This document shows, one piece after another, positions 33,589-46,035 of a stretch of DNA of 64,000 nucleotides (positions are counted from its first letter, which is position 1; every line of letters starts with the position of its first letter). Location: NCBI GenBank assembly GCA_026075535.2, contig AP026538.1, positions 930,001-994,000 of the forward strand, read 5' to 3'. The notes beneath the pieces were generated by a model, which saw only the letters and a program-made list of their open reading frames with translations, did not search any database and was not told the origin of the DNA. The DNA is from Tricholoma matsutake. Taxonomy: Eukaryota > Basidiomycota > Agaricomycetes > Agaricales > Tricholomataceae. The translations under genes and the position numbers were made by a program.

Positions 33589-36500
33589 GTGCAAATGGAG
33601 AAATCCAACAATGAACCTCTGGCTTGGCACCGGAGAACAGTCAAAGAAGAAGGGAAGCCCTTCAAAGAAATGACAAGAGAGGAGAAATGGGCATGGGCAC
33701 AAAAGATGGTCGCCCAAGCAAAAGAAAAGATGGACCTCAAGACAGAGTCGAAAGAAGAAGAGCGACTTACGTGGTGCTGCATAGCCACTAAAGAACTAGA
33801 AAAGCTTGCCCTCAAAAAGAAACAAAGGAATGAAGAACGGCTAATGAAATGCCGGAAAATTGCTGATAAAGCAAGGCAGATGGGAGAAGCCCTTCGGACT
33901 AAGCTGGGAAAGAACACAATACCCACCAAAACAAGAAAGGCAACCATTGAAGAAGTAGAAGATGAAGAGATTGCGGTCATGACTCTTCAAGATGTGGAGC
34001 CCATTGGGCCACAAGACGAAGAAGACACTGGGAAGGAAAACCCAGCACCGGAAAACCACAAACAGGCAATGGAACAAGCAATGGAACAACTGGAAGGGGC
34101 ACCCAAACTAGAAATCGAAGACCACGAGCTACTGGTCACCTACATCCGAGGAGAACCCATCATTGGAATATTCGAACCAGCTAGGACACCACTGACAGAG
34201 GAATATGACGAGCCAAGATATGGATATTCTCAGACGACAAAGACAATCTCTCGGATTGTAAAGGCAAAAGGATCACCGCAATATGCTTATGGACAGAATA
34301 TCTGGATTAGGGCAAAGACATCGGTCTCTCAACACCTGACACATAAGAAGGAAGGAGACCCTGAACAGAAGACCCTAGATGAACTACTCCCTGAACAGTA
34401 CAAGGAGTACCGACGGATATTCAAAAAGGAAGCATCAGAACGATTCCCGGAATCAAGACCCTGGGATCATGCTAATCGAACTGAAAGCAGACTTTATGGC
34501 AAAGGATTGCAGGGTTTACCCATTGTCACCGGCAGAACAAAAGAAACTCAACAAGTTTCTCAACGAAAGCCTACAGAAGGGATACATTTGACCATCAAAA
34601 TCACCCATGGCATTGCCATTCTTCTTTGTTGCGAAGAAGGACTCAGATGCGCTATGACCCTGCCAAGATTACAGGTATTTGAACAACGGAACAATCAAGA
34701 ATACCTACCCGCTGCTGCTGGTAGGAGACCTGTTGAACAAACTGAGAGGGGCAAAATGATTTACAAAATTGGACATCTGATGGGGATATCACAATGTCAG
34801 AATCAAGGACGGAGATCAATGGAAGGCAGCCTTCAAGACAAATCGGGGGCTGTTTGAACCAATGGTGATGTTCTTCGGATTATGCAACTCACTGGCGACT
34901 TTCCAGGCAATGATGAATGAGATATTCCACAACATGATTGGAGAAGGATGGCTCATGATTTACATGGACGACATCCTGATATTCTCCAAGGATCAGAACG
35001 AACACCAGGAAAGGACCAAGAGAGTACTGCAAAGACTGGCAGAAAATGACTTATACCTGAAGCCGGAGAAATGCAAGTTCGACATCCACAAAGTGGAATT
35101 CTTGGGTCTAATCATCCGACCCAATGAAATTGCCATGGACGACACGAAACTGGCAGGTATACAGGATTGGCCTACCCGACTAACATGAAGGCAGTCAGAT
35201 CCTTCCTAGGGTTTGGAAATTTCTACAGGAAATTCATCGGACATTTCGCAGAGACAAGCAGACCACTTAATGAACTAACAAAGAAAAACAAGATGTTTGA
35301 CTGGACAACCGAATGCAAAAAAGCCTTTCAGACGCTGAAAAGGAAATTTGCAGAAGCACTGGTACTGCTGATGCCAGATCCAACAAGACCATTCACAATT
35401 GAATCAGACGCCTCGAAACACACAACAGGAAGAGTGCTGAGACAAAGAGACATGAATGGAGATTGGCACCCATGCAGATATATATCGCATGCACTGACAC
35501 CAATGGAACGAAACTACAAAATCTATGACAGGGAACTACTCGCGATAGTATGATCCCTAGAAACCTGGAGGCACTACCTGATGGGCTCAGATCACCCGGT
35601 AGTAATTCTCTTGGATCACAAGAACCTGACATATTTCCGAATGGCACAGAAACTAAACAGGAGACAGGCAAGATGGAGCTTATTCTTGTCAGAATTCGAA
35701 TTACAGCTTGTTCACGTGCCTGGATCTCAAATGGTGCAAAGTGATGCTTTATCACAAAGGGCCAACCACGTACCGGAAGAAGACAACAACAATGAAGATG
35801 TCACGATGTTACCAGAGACAGTATTCATGAAATTCATTGACACCGAACTACATGACCTCCTTGCAGGGAGCATCATGAAAGATGACCTGGTGAAGAGCGC
35901 AATCGAGGCGCTAAAGACCAAGGGAATGCCACCAATAAAGTCAGCACTAGAAGATTGGAAAATAGAGGATGGCCTTCTATTTTTCCGAGACAGATGCTAT
36001 GTCCCAGACAACAGAGATCTACGGAAGAAGCTGGTGCAAAAGTACCATGAAGGAGTAACCAGCAGACACCCGGGACAATGGCAGACTACCGAAATGATCA
36101 GGAGGGACTACTGGTGGCCAGGAATGATGACATACATCAAGAACTATGTCCCTGGATGTGCCACATGCCAGCAAATGAAGGTCAATACCCACCCGACGAC
36201 ACCCCCACTGCAACCAATCAAGTCCGAAGCGACAAGGCCATTTGCAATGGTGATGACCGATTTCATAACTGACCTACCGGAGTCCAATGGTTATGATGCG
36301 CTCATGGTCGTGGTAGACCATGGGCTTACGAAGGGGGTAATTTTCATCCCTTGCAAGAAAATGATTGGTGCACTGGGAGCAGTGACCCTCTATCTGGATT
36401 ACGTCTACAAATGGTTCGGCCTTCCAGACAAGATAATATTGGACAGGGACCCCAGATTCACCTCGCAGCTATTCCAAGAATTGAGAGGATTGCTCGGAAT

Positions 36501-36951
36501 CAAGCTGGCAATGAGTATGGCATACCACCCCCAGACCAATGGAGAAACAGAACAGGTGAATCAGGAAGTAGAAGTCTACCTGCAGATCTTCTGCTCGAAC
36601 AACCAAGAGAAATGGAAGCACTTCTTTCCAACAGCAGAGTTCACACACAACCAAAGGACGCACTCCATCCAGAAAAGCTCCCCATTCTACCTGATGATGG
36701 GCTATGAGCCCAAGGCGATCCCACTCCCCTACCTGAAGATGAACACACCGGCCATAGAAAAACGAATAGTTGCACTGCAATGGGCCCGAGATGAAGCAAA
36801 GGCAACTCACGAGTTGGCCAGACAAATGATGGCAGAAAGAACAACAAGGCACTTCACCCCGTTCAAAGAAGGAGACAGAGTGTGGCTAGAAGCGAAGAAC
36901 CTCAGAATGACGCACCAAACAAAGAAGCTCACACTGAAAAGAGAAGGACCG
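33589..36951 (+). pseudogene. Gypsy 3 pol: RT, RNase H, integrase
   Basis: A charged Lys/Glu linker (33589-34380) leads to RT (LLPEQYKEYRRIF) with frameshifts at about 34470, 34590 and 34860. The catalytic part is MVMFFGLCNSLATFQAMMNE and WLMIYMDDILIFSKDQNEHQ, so the YMDD-type box is intact. RNase H has [12 protein letters not shown] and a TGA at 35551-35553 where Arg precedes SLETWRHYLMG. Integrase contains the finger (RRDYWWPGMMTYIKNY, CATCQQ) and the D-D-E residues at MTDFITDLPESNGYDA, ILDRDPRFTS and NGETEQVNQEV. Confidence 0.85.
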
Positions 36952-38067
36952 ACTGCCGCTTTGAAGGACCTACTTGTCAATCTTAGTGTGGACCCACGCT
37001 ACAAGGAATTCTCCCAGTATGGTCTAGAGGTACAACCATTCAGTGATTGTGCCTCTAACATCTCATCTGCATGCTATGTTGAGATCTTACCCTGTGGTGA
37101 GGCAGAACCTCGCGTGGATCTCCTAGAGATTGTGATGGATGCCATTAAGGAGTCCAGGCCAGATTTAGAGGTTAGGTGGAGCGCTATCAAGAAGGGAAAG
37201 AGCGATAAGCACCTATCCTGTCGTCTCCTTGACCTTTATCCAGGGGTCACTGACCAATCGGCCTTCCCTCCTGAACACCTCCCTCTCATCAAAGCACACA
37301 TTGAGAAGATGGGTTATAAGATCACCAGTATCTTTGCATTGTTCAGAGGCCCACATATCATGTTCCTCCTGCTGTTGGATGCCGATCATTTCATGGCCAT
37401 GCAGTTCATCAATGTCCCAGCCAAGGTCTCGAAGGAGTGTGCTCAAATTGAGCCACTCAAGGACATTCCTATTCTTTGCCCTTTCAAGCTAGTTGTCAAG
37501 GGAGCTCACTATTATGACCTTCTCGAGGGAGTCCTTGAAAAGTGGATTAGAAATATGGTTCCACACTCATTAATCGAGACTTGCTCTACACTGCTGAACT
37601 CGGACCTCATCATTTTCTCAATGGCTACATGGGCTGACACTGCTAAAATCCTTTGCAGTGTCAAATCCTTCCACAAATGTTTCCGTGACCATCTCTCTGC
37701 ACCTCACCTACTATGGGACTACAATGACGATCCACTCAACAAGAACTCTTTGGGTGTGAAGGGCGCTTCCCAGATCAGTGGGACTGTTGTCTCGCTTTCT
37801 TGTCAGATTCAGGAGCTACGTGGTGAAGTCACAATGGTCAGGTGCCAGCAGGAGGACATGTCCTTAAACCAAGCCAGGATGCATGAAACCATCACCAACC
37901 TTGACCTTCGCATTGGTCAGATGCAACAAGCCCTTCTCATTCAGGGCCAAGAAGGCTTCCTATGCTCTCAGATTGGTGATGATGAGTCCAGGATCAACAG
38001 CCTGCGTGTAGCTGCCATGTTCTCAACTGGCAAGGAGAAAGGAAGAGTTCAACAAGGCAATACATGA
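35581..38067 (+). other. Chimeric 828-codon frame: gypsy integrase fused to LINE ORF1
   Basis: One uninterrupted frame. About residues 1-457 are gypsy RNase H/integrase and 458-828 are the N-terminal protein of the LINE. The junction, between KREGP and TAALKDLLVNLSVD at about 36952, is an insertion or truncation boundary and not a domain fusion with an evident purpose. Whether any product exists is unknown. Confidence 0.75.
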
Positions 38068-38167
38068 GTTTGTAGACTCTCTGGCTGACAAGAGGAAGCT
38101 TCTCTCAAAGTTTTCTGATCAACTCGCAGCAGTCATTAGCCACCCCCTGCTTGCCGCACCCACACCA
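36952..38167 (+). pseudogene. LINE ORF1-like protein
   Basis: Starts within the chimeric frame at TAALKDLLVNLSVDPRYKEF and runs to a stop at 38067 in one frame. The adjacent frame continues EEFNKAIHEFVDSLADKRKL into a Pro/Ser-rich linker, so a frameshift lies near 38040. It has no zinc knuckle. Residues near 37740-37990 form a likely coiled coil (Glu/Gln/Leu heptads, MHETITNLDLRIGQMQQAL). It presumably binds element RNA, by position; the fold is not recognised. Confidence 0.6.
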
Positions 38168-41100
38168 CCTGTGTCCATCTCCTCCCTACCTCCTCCTCTC
38201 CCCTCTGCCTCGTCTATCCCTCCCCTGGCCACCTCTCCTCCTATGCTTCCTGCTCCATCCCAATCCCACAGCTCCCCTCCAGCCTCCTCCTCTCCTTCGA
38301 TTGTGACATCTCTTCCATCCCTGTTGCCTCCAAGCAAACCAGGCAATTCCACTAAGAAGAGGAAGATAAGAGGCCCATCATCTTCTTGCGTCTTGCGCTC
38401 GGTCTCACCTTTGTCCTTTGTTGATCCACTGGGCCCTGCTGCTCTGAGCATGGCTACAAACAGGGATGTGGATATGGTGAGTCTCTACCCCTCTCATTCC
38501 TTTTTCACTTTGGCTGTTAACATGGGCACTCGACATATCAGTGACAAATCCGATGAGGTTTTGTCAACTCAGACCGGTGCCACGAAGCTTAAGGCTGAAT
38601 GTGACACTCAGCTGGCACTACGAAGGAACTGGTCACCCCATGGTATTGCTCATCGCCCCGTTTATGTAGCACCCAGTTTTCCCGCCTTCTCTTTCTTGAA
38701 TATTCTTGATCCTGCTCATGCCTCATCGCCTCGCTATGAAGAGCCATCCACTCTCCCTGTCTTGTTGCCTAACTGCCATTTGGGTGAGCCATGGGTCAAC
38801 CCAGCTGTCCTTTCCCCAATCTTGGTTGTTCCCTGCTCTTTGCATCGTACTAAAACACTGTGCTCTCTGTCTTGTGTCTCGCCCCTGTCCATTAAATTTT
38901 GTCGTTTATTACTTCTTCTTGTGCTATTGTTACTGGTTAATACTACCATGGCATTGCCCACTCATGCACAATCTGAACTCTCTGTTTGTGCGCTGAACAC
39001 TAATGGTCTGATGAGCCCAGTCAAGCTGGTGTTCATTGGTCCACTTCTTATGAAGCTATCCCCTCATGTCTTCGCACTCTCAGAGACTAAGACCCAAACA
39101 AATGCTGCCACCAATCTCCTGATCCATAATTATGAGATCTTCGAGGAGAAGGCAGTACCTTGCACTGCCCCCTCACATTTGGCTAAATGGGAAATCATAT
39201 TAGGTGTCCATAAGGACCTACAAATAGTGGCTCATGTTCCACTCAATCACAAACCCCTGATGGGTCGTGTTGTTTGTGTTGATGTTGTTATTCCTTCATT
39301 ATCTCCATTATCATCTCCATTCATTCATCGCATTTTCTTGGTTTATGCTCCTTGTGACCCTGGTGCAGATGATCTGTCCAGAAATTTCTGGCCTTGTCTG
39401 ACAGATATGGTGTGGGAATCCAAGATGTCATGGTCTCTTTTTGGAGATCTCAATGCTACAGTTGCTGCCTTTGAACGCACTTCTGACAATGTCGTGGCTC
39501 AACACTTGTACAATGAGTTCCTTAGAAACACCCATGGCACTGACTTGTGACAGCAATGCCCTGATTGTAATCACTTTATAGACTGGACATGCCAAGCCTG
39601 GTGTTCTACCGATGGGGGTAGCATCATCGACTGTGTGGTTGTTTCTGGCCATCATCTTCTGGACTCAGAAATCTCGACTGACCCTGCCTGGATTCCTGGC
39701 TCTGACCACAGGACTGTCAAAGCGAAGGTCATCCTGAAATCCGCTCCTGGCCTGTCTGGAATCTCCTCAACACCATTCATTCCTTCCAGGCCTCTCCCAC
39801 CTCCCCAGATCAAGTATCCATCAAAGGATGACAAGTACAAATTTTCTCTCTTTGCTGACTCTGTGGATTGTCTAGTGACCTCAAACTCAGCATCCCTCCA
39901 AGCTGAAATCATGAGTGATGAATCTTATGTAAGTAGATACAATTTGCTGACCACACTGATTGAGCAGGCTGCAGTCAACACCTTCAGTCAGAACAAGCCA
40001 TATCAATATGTTGAGAGGCCGGTCACGTCCCCTTGCATCAGGGAGCTTGTAGCTCTCATCAGACACCTAGGTGGAGCTATCTCACAGTCCAGGGGCGACA
40101 CTAGGCAAATGTCTTATGGCTCTCACATGGTCTATGACCAATACTTGGCTCAGTTTGCCCTTCTCAATCAGTCCCACTTCAAGTCGGCTATGGGATACCT
40201 GGTTGGTGCCAGACATAACTGCCACAAAGAACTCTATGCTGCCAAGAAGGCTGAAATCCTCGAGCGAGCTAGGCGCTATGATGCAGGTCAAATCAAGGGA
40301 GTAGTACTCTCTGGTGGATCTTCTAAGAAACTGCAATGTTTGTTCCTCTTCCTACAGCAGTCAAGTCCACATCAACACTGGGTGCCATTGTGACTGACCC
40401 CACCTCAGTGGCTGAGGAAATGAGGCGATATTTCACTGAACTCTACAACCACCCAGCACCTCCCAATAAGCCCAAACCATGGCTCAATACTCTCTCAGTC
40501 ACGATAGTCAAGAACTGCATCCCTTTCTCTGGCCAATGGCCACAACGCTTGCAGACTTTTCTGCCATGCTTTGCAAAGGGAACCCATGACCCTCGCTGGG
40601 TCCTGATGGATGGGAAAAATGGTGTGTCAAGAATCTTTCTGACAAAGTTCTTCAGCTTGTTTTCGATCTTCATAACTACTCTGTCCTCAATGTGAGGTTC
40701 CCTGGAGATATCAAAGATGCACACCTCCCCTATTTCCACAAGCGGGGAATCTGAACCAACTTGTCCAATTGGAGAGGCCTTCTCATATCCAACTTTCTAG
40801 CTAACTCACCTATGACCTGGATCAACTTCAAGCTCTCACCCTATGCTGCACAGATGGGTATTATTCCTGAGACCCAAGTCGCCACGCAGCCAGGCATACA
40901 GACTCATGATCTGATGAGTTTTCTTGGCGGACTGAAGACTTGGAGTCATCGCACAAAGACTCCCGTCTATCTCCGGAAGCAAGACCAGATGAAAGGCTTT
41001 GATTATCTTGCCCCGCAAGGGTTTTATGATGCATGTACTGCTTATGGTTTACCATGGGCAGTGGCAGATCTAGATCGTGCAGCCCAATCCTCAACTCGAT

Positions 41101-43722
41101 GCTTTCCTCAAACAGTGTTCAGCATCACTGATCCCATCATTGTCAATGGTGTCACCAAGCAGGGTGGACCAATGTCTCCATTCAAGGCCACCATCACCAC
41201 CAGCCTCGGACATCGCTACCTAGACAACTTAGCATTGTCGGACCCTGACTGCATCATCATTCAAAGCATCTCAAAATCGGTAAATGACCCTCATCTCACC
41301 AATGATGCAGCCTCACTATGTTTCTCTATGGCCAAGGCTACTGATGACTCCTACATTGCAGCTCTTACCTTCCCAGCCCTCCAGCATTTTGCACTGCCGA
41401 TGGAGCACTTTCAATTCCTATATAGATGGCTGACATCATGGGAAAAGATAACCTTACATATTCTCAATTGTCTAGATATGCCACCAAAGACCCTCCCTCT
41501 ACACTCGATCACCAATGTTCAGGGTGTTGACCCCTGGATGATCACACAGCATGAGGTACCTGTCTCTACTAATGAGTTCAGTTTTCTATGCACCCAAGTC
41601 GACAATCCCAGGACCCAATACTCAGAACTTGCAGATATCATTGACTCCTTCTCATTCCCAGCTTTCTTGTTTCGCACTCCCTTCACACTTCTGCACAAGA
41701 TCATTTCACAGAACATCATTTCCCGTTGTCAAGCACTACTATCCCTCCAACCAATTCTTCAAGCAGATGCAATTTGGCTGGACCAAAGAATCATGAAACG
41801 TGTACACTCCTTTCTTGGCTTTCCCTTCTGTCCCTCATCATCATTGTCCACCCTTCCCCTGGCACTTGGTGGATTTGATTTCCCCTCTCTAGCTCACATC
41901 AATGCTGGCATCGCCATTGATGGTCTTGCATGGGATTTAAATCATCATATCCTGGCCTATAGAATGATGGCCCATATCACCTTGGCTGACTGGATGTGTC
42001 AAATCAACAAATGTGTCTACCCCTTGGATCGTGAGGGATTGAACAGGTCATTCACTCGTTTCATAGGTTCTATTCCAGTTGCATGGATCATCGCACAGAA
42101 TCAAATCAATCTCAGTCTTTGACCAACCAATCAGAGTCATCTACTCGAGGGACACTGTTCTATCTCACATGCAGTATCGCTAATTAAGCCATCTGTCCCC
42201 CAAGTTGAACACCCGACTGGCCATGTTATCTGGTGGCTCCACTCCATGGGCTTTCACATGCTAAATCACATTGGCAGCTGGACTGCAGACTCTCAGAACA
42301 TCACCAGTTTTAGCATCAGATCTCTTCCACCTGGAAACTGGTCATTTGCCCAAAAGAAGAATTGGAACATGATCAAAACCTTTCTCTCTCTAGCATGAGT
42401 TGGAGCATTTTACTCTGGCCCTGCTGACTTGCTGCTCTCATGGTCAATCAGATGGCAGAATGCAGAGAAGTTCATCCAATCTATATTGTTAGCTAATTTC
42501 TTTCCCCCCTCTGAAGTATCCCAAGACACCCAACTGTGGGGAATGGATGGCTCCATGATCCCCGCGTCTGCAGGCCCTCTGGATGACAAATCAGTTACAT
42601 CTGCTACCACAGGCCCACATACCATCGTCATGAAGCTCCTCAGGTGCAATGTCTCAATCCTCCATGGCGAACTTGTTGGGATTATCGGCAGTCTCGTCCT
42701 ATCAGATTCTCATAATAACTCTCCAGTGATTTATACTGACCATCTCAACTCAACTAGACTGATCAACGATAGCAAAACCTCCTCTAATATTGAGGCTCAC
42801 CTTCATCACATGAACGGCCACTCCTATTATAAGTGGATACTTCATCTTATTAGTACTCGACAGACTGTCATCCACTACACAAGGGGCCACTCAGCTGAGT
42901 CTTCCACTCCTTCTATTCTCAATGCATCCACAGACTATTACGCCTCTAAATCTCAACACATCTGCTTGTACTTACATTATGCTCCTCTCCCCACCTTCTT
43001 CATGGATCCCTTCACCTTTTTCACCCCTATTGATGGCTGGATCGAGTCAAACATTAGAGGTTTCACTGATTGCATGCTCTCAGATCAGAGCTCTCGTGAA
43101 CTTGAGCTCAATCATGGCCTGCACTTAGTACGATCGGTCTATGACCCCCCCCCCCCCCCCCCCAGCCTATCCCTACCTATGCTCCTTATCTTGCTATTCC
43201 ACACTTGTTCAACTCTATGCATGTTCTGGACAGCTCCCCACAGCAATGTGTCTCCACTCCTGATACAAAATCAACTCCTATCAATGCCATTTTGGCTGTC
43301 ACGATGCTCCAGAGGATGAACACCACCTCTTCATTGAATGCCCTTACTTTGCAGAACTACGGTCCTTCAGCCTCTCAGTCATTTTGGAATACACAGAACT
43401 CAAGTGCCATGACTTGGTTGAAAAGTGCCTACTGCCTAGTGAAATAGTGCAATGCCTCATGAGTGCAGCTAAGTCCCTGTTCTCTGATGACAGTGCCATA
43501 TGGCGGCTACACCATACTGCCTTCTACCTAGGTTGGATCCCTGACATCTTCAAACTCCTGGGGTTCAAGCAGTGTACACTACATTCCTCCCTACATCCCT
43601 CTATTCAACTGTCTCATGACTTACACTCCATCATGTCGGAATGGCATACTCAGTCAATTCGTCTTGCCAGTCGCATTTGGGGCCAAGTTCAGTGCATAAC
43701 TGCCTCAGGAGCCAGTTTTTGA
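38168..43722 (+). pseudogene. LINE ORF2: endonuclease, RT, RNase H, zinc knuckle
   Basis: Endonuclease about 38960-39790: CALNTNGLMSPVK, VFALSETKTQTNA, FLVYAPCDPGAD, WSLFGDLNATV, then a TGA (39548-39550, Trp or Arg expected) and DPAWIPGSDHRTV, matching the APE fold. RT about 40755-42122, preceded by a TGA at 40752-40754. Motif A has RKQDQMKGFDYL where Asp-x2-Lys-Ala-Phe-Asp is usual, followed by QGGPMSPF, and a catalytic box AKATDD in place of the usual tyrosine-Ala-Asp-Asp. RNase H about 42530-42960: GMDGSMIP, HGELVGIIG, IYTDHLN and NASTDYYAS. The knuckle at about 43295 has CHFGCHDAPEDEHHLFIECP, a zf-RVT pattern. The last frame ends at a TGA, 43720-43722. Confidence 0.78.
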
Positions 43723-43935
43723 TTTAATGATGTTAGACTACACATTGCGCATCACAGTGTATTTCGCACTGCAGTGGTGGCAAGCTTTCCTCATCGAGGT
43801 TTTGATGCTACCCCACTAGCGCCCTTTACTTATTTGCTCATACTTTTACTTGGTCTATCGAGGCTTACTTATTAGTTTGTCCTTAGCTACTCATGTAGCA
43901 TAGGTAGATATCAATATAGTAACATAGTAACAGTG

Positions 43936-44195
43936 GAAGGGAGGGTTTTAGTTGACATTACAATGTGGATATGGCATGGCAGATGAGCCTGAGAACATCA
44001 CATGAAAATGTTGGTGCATGCCCAAGAGCAAGGGTTATATAATGCCAGATACACGAGAGCATAGGTTATAATGTAGATGGCAAAGTCTAGATGAGGTATT
44101 AGTAGGAGTGTGCATGTTTTAATATATTCTGCACTGGAAACTCCCAGTAAATAAGGTGGAACATTATGACATAACATTGTGAATATTCCAGGGCA
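43936..44195. other. Spacer after the LINE
   Basis: AT-rich sequence with no gene and no gypsy 3 continuation, which would be expected if the LINE had simply inserted into an intact gypsy. Confidence 0.5.
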
Positions 44196-44463
44196 TGTTA
44201 TAACATGGCTACATCCACTGTTGAGAGTACAATGCCGTGCACCAGGAATTTGTGGACATCATTCAGATGACCATGAAGCATGCTTACCATGGCCCGAAAC
44301 TTCAGAAACTGCTCAAGAAGATTGGCCAGGACAGACGGTAGGTGAAGCATGCTTTTACATAACTTTACTGACATTTTTGTTAGATTGAATGCAAAGAGGC
44401 ACAGTGCCGGCTCACAGGGCTTCAAGGCCTTCCTGGATTAGATAGTTGTTTGTCTTGCTTACA
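44196..44463 (+). pseudogene. Orphan terminal exons of an unknown gene
   Basis: After a TGA the frame reads EYNAVHQEFVDIIQMTMKHA then YHGPKLQKLLKKIGQDRR. A GT-AG intron at about 44338-44384 (GTAGGT...GTTAG) joins in frame to LNAKRHSAGSQGFKAFLD and a TAG. The smooth splice and stop support a real gene end. I do not recognise the family, and upstream exons are absent or unrecognisable. Confidence 0.4.
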
Positions 44464-44559
44464 TATATGACTCTACCCCTACCTATGCCTAACATAACGG
44501 ACCCATAATATAATTGTTTTGCCCTTTGATGTGAATGTTAAATGTGTCAGTATGTATCC

Positions 44560-44880
44560 TGTGGCAGCAGTAGTGAGACTACTGCTGACTGCCTCAGGCT
44601 ACCAAAGTCTGCCACTGACTACTATAGGATGTTGTTGACTACTATATACCCCACCAGGGTATAGGATGCTGCTATAGACTATGGTATACTACAGCAGACT
44701 ACAAGCTGGCTATGTAGCACTATGTAGCACTACAGAGAACATATAGGTTGCTATGGCCTCTATGGCCTCTATGGATTGCTATGGGACCTACATAGTACTA
44801 CATATAGCACATGATAGCCCCATGTAGTTGGCCCAGGATTTGCTGATGCTCCACCGAGTACAAACATCCTTGACCTGTAT
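44560..44880. repeat. Degenerate tandem repeats (GACTACT, TATGTAGCACTA, CTATGGCCT)
   Basis: Short words in near-tandem: (A/T)GACTACTATA at 44570-44700, TATGTAGCAC twice at 44710-44735, CTATGGCCT three times at 44752-44775. No gene. Confidence 0.6.
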
Positions 44881-44881
44881 T

Positions 44882-46035
44882 TAGTGATGTGCCCGGCCCG
44901 GCCCAAAGCCGTGAGCCGGGCCTGTTTGGGCCGGGCCAAGCCAGGCCATTAGTGACGGCCCAGCAACAGCTTTGGCCCGGCTCAGAGTAGCTGAAGGCCA
45001 AAGCCGCCGGCTCAGGCCGCGGCCTTAGTCGTACTAATTTCATCATTGAAGTATGCATAAATTACTGCTTTTCGAACCTTGTGTGAACCCATTCTGTTTT
45101 GTAATTTGAAGTACATCATGTAGCTCGTCGTTTGACACGGCTCACACGAGCATGACGTTGGTAAACAGCCGTCAACAACGCGTCAGTACGATGATCTCTG
45201 CGGGTCATGTCGTCTGAAGGGCCCAGTGCAACGAGAGTCCTGCGACATGCCGTTCTTTCGCATTTCGAGTTTTTCACTATGTAGTGGCCACACCCTGGGT
45301 ATGGCAGAACTCGGTGATTTCTGCTTCGTTTCTTATCATCTTATACTTGATTCTAATATATTTACATGTAGTTTAAAGGGCCTAGTGAGACGAGAGGGCT
45401 ACGTTGTGCCGTTCTTTCACATTTTGATGCTTTCACTATGTAGTGGCTACAACCTGGGTATGGCAGAACTCGGTGAGTTCTGCTTCGCTTCTTATCATTT
45501 TATACTCCATTCTAATCCATATATATGTTGTTTGATCCCCTCATGAGATGAAAGACTTAGGTTAAATTGTCAGCTCAAATTCAAGTTTCGACGCGCATCT
45601 TTGTTCCGACTCAAACATTGACAAACATGTTCTCTTCTCGCGTTTCTACTCACTGACGTATGTTAAAACTTAAAACATCGTTTATCTTATTCATTGTCGT
45701 GCCCCTCTCCCCCCGTTATTCGGATCGTCCTTCTGCCTCGAGATTGCTGTGTCTTATTGATGCAGGACTTGTTCAGAAGGTGCTAAACAACGTGCTCTGT
45801 CAGTTTCTGCCATGCTACACCTCCTTCACCACCCACCACGCCCTCTGCCGCTCCCACTACCTGATGTGAGAATTTGACGAGAATGTGTGCCAAAAGCCGC
45901 GGCTTGGGCCGAGCCGGGCCAGGGCCAAGCCGTGAGTGGCGGCTTTGGGTCGGCCCAGCTCTCGAGAAAGCCAAAGCCGAGTCAGGCCAAGCCAAAGCCG
46001 CGGCTTTTGGGCCAAGCCGGGCCGGAACATCACTA
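44882..46035. mobile_element. hAT-like element with GGCC-rich arms, perfect 8-bp duplication
   Basis: 1154 bp. Left end TAGTGATGTGCCCGGCCC; right end reversed TAGTGATGTTCCGGCCCG. Identical flanks CCTGTATT at 44874-44881 and 46036-46043. About 150 bp at each end is packed with GGCC/AAGCC/GGCTT words in both orientations, the subterminal repeats expected for transposase binding. The interior has a tandem duplication (45217-45530). No transposase is seen. Confidence 0.87.
45217..45530. repeat. Two diverged tandem copies of a ~155-bp unit
   Basis: Both copies contain CACTATGTAGTGGC, CCTGGGTATGGCAGAACTCG and a following CTTCTTATCAT segment, offset by about 157 bp. They lie inside the hAT-like element. 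Confidence 0.75.

Larger units (their letters stand above)
31153..36951 (+). mobile_element. Ty3/gypsy element 3, truncated in integrase
   Basis: 5' LTR, gag, knuckle, protease, RT, RNase H and most of integrase on the plus strand. Integrase stops after KKLTLKREGP at about 36951, where a LINE-type sequence begins in the same frame. No downstream gypsy sequence or 3' LTR is found after the LINE. Confidence 0.85.
36952..43935 (+). mobile_element. LINE-type (non-LTR) retroelement, nearly full length
   Basis: A contiguous order of ORF1-like protein, APE endonuclease, RT, RNase H and zinc-binding knuckle on one strand, without LTRs. The 3' end has tandem ATAGTAAC-type repeats (about 43914-43932), which resemble short tandem tails of some LINEs. 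Degenerate copy: stops (mostly TGA), frameshifts near 38040, 40330 and 40620, and a run of 19 C at 43145-43163 that shifts frame. Confidence 0.82.

Noticed and set aside
43145..43163. Run of 19 C in the LINE as a programmed frameshift site
   Set aside because: It falls between RNase H and zinc knuckle in a copy with many other lesions; a homopolymer expansion or sequencing error is more likely.
45888..46035. GGCC-rich stretch as a host CpG island or promoter
   Set aside because: It is the subterminal arm of a transposon defined by matching termini and a perfect 8-bp duplication.
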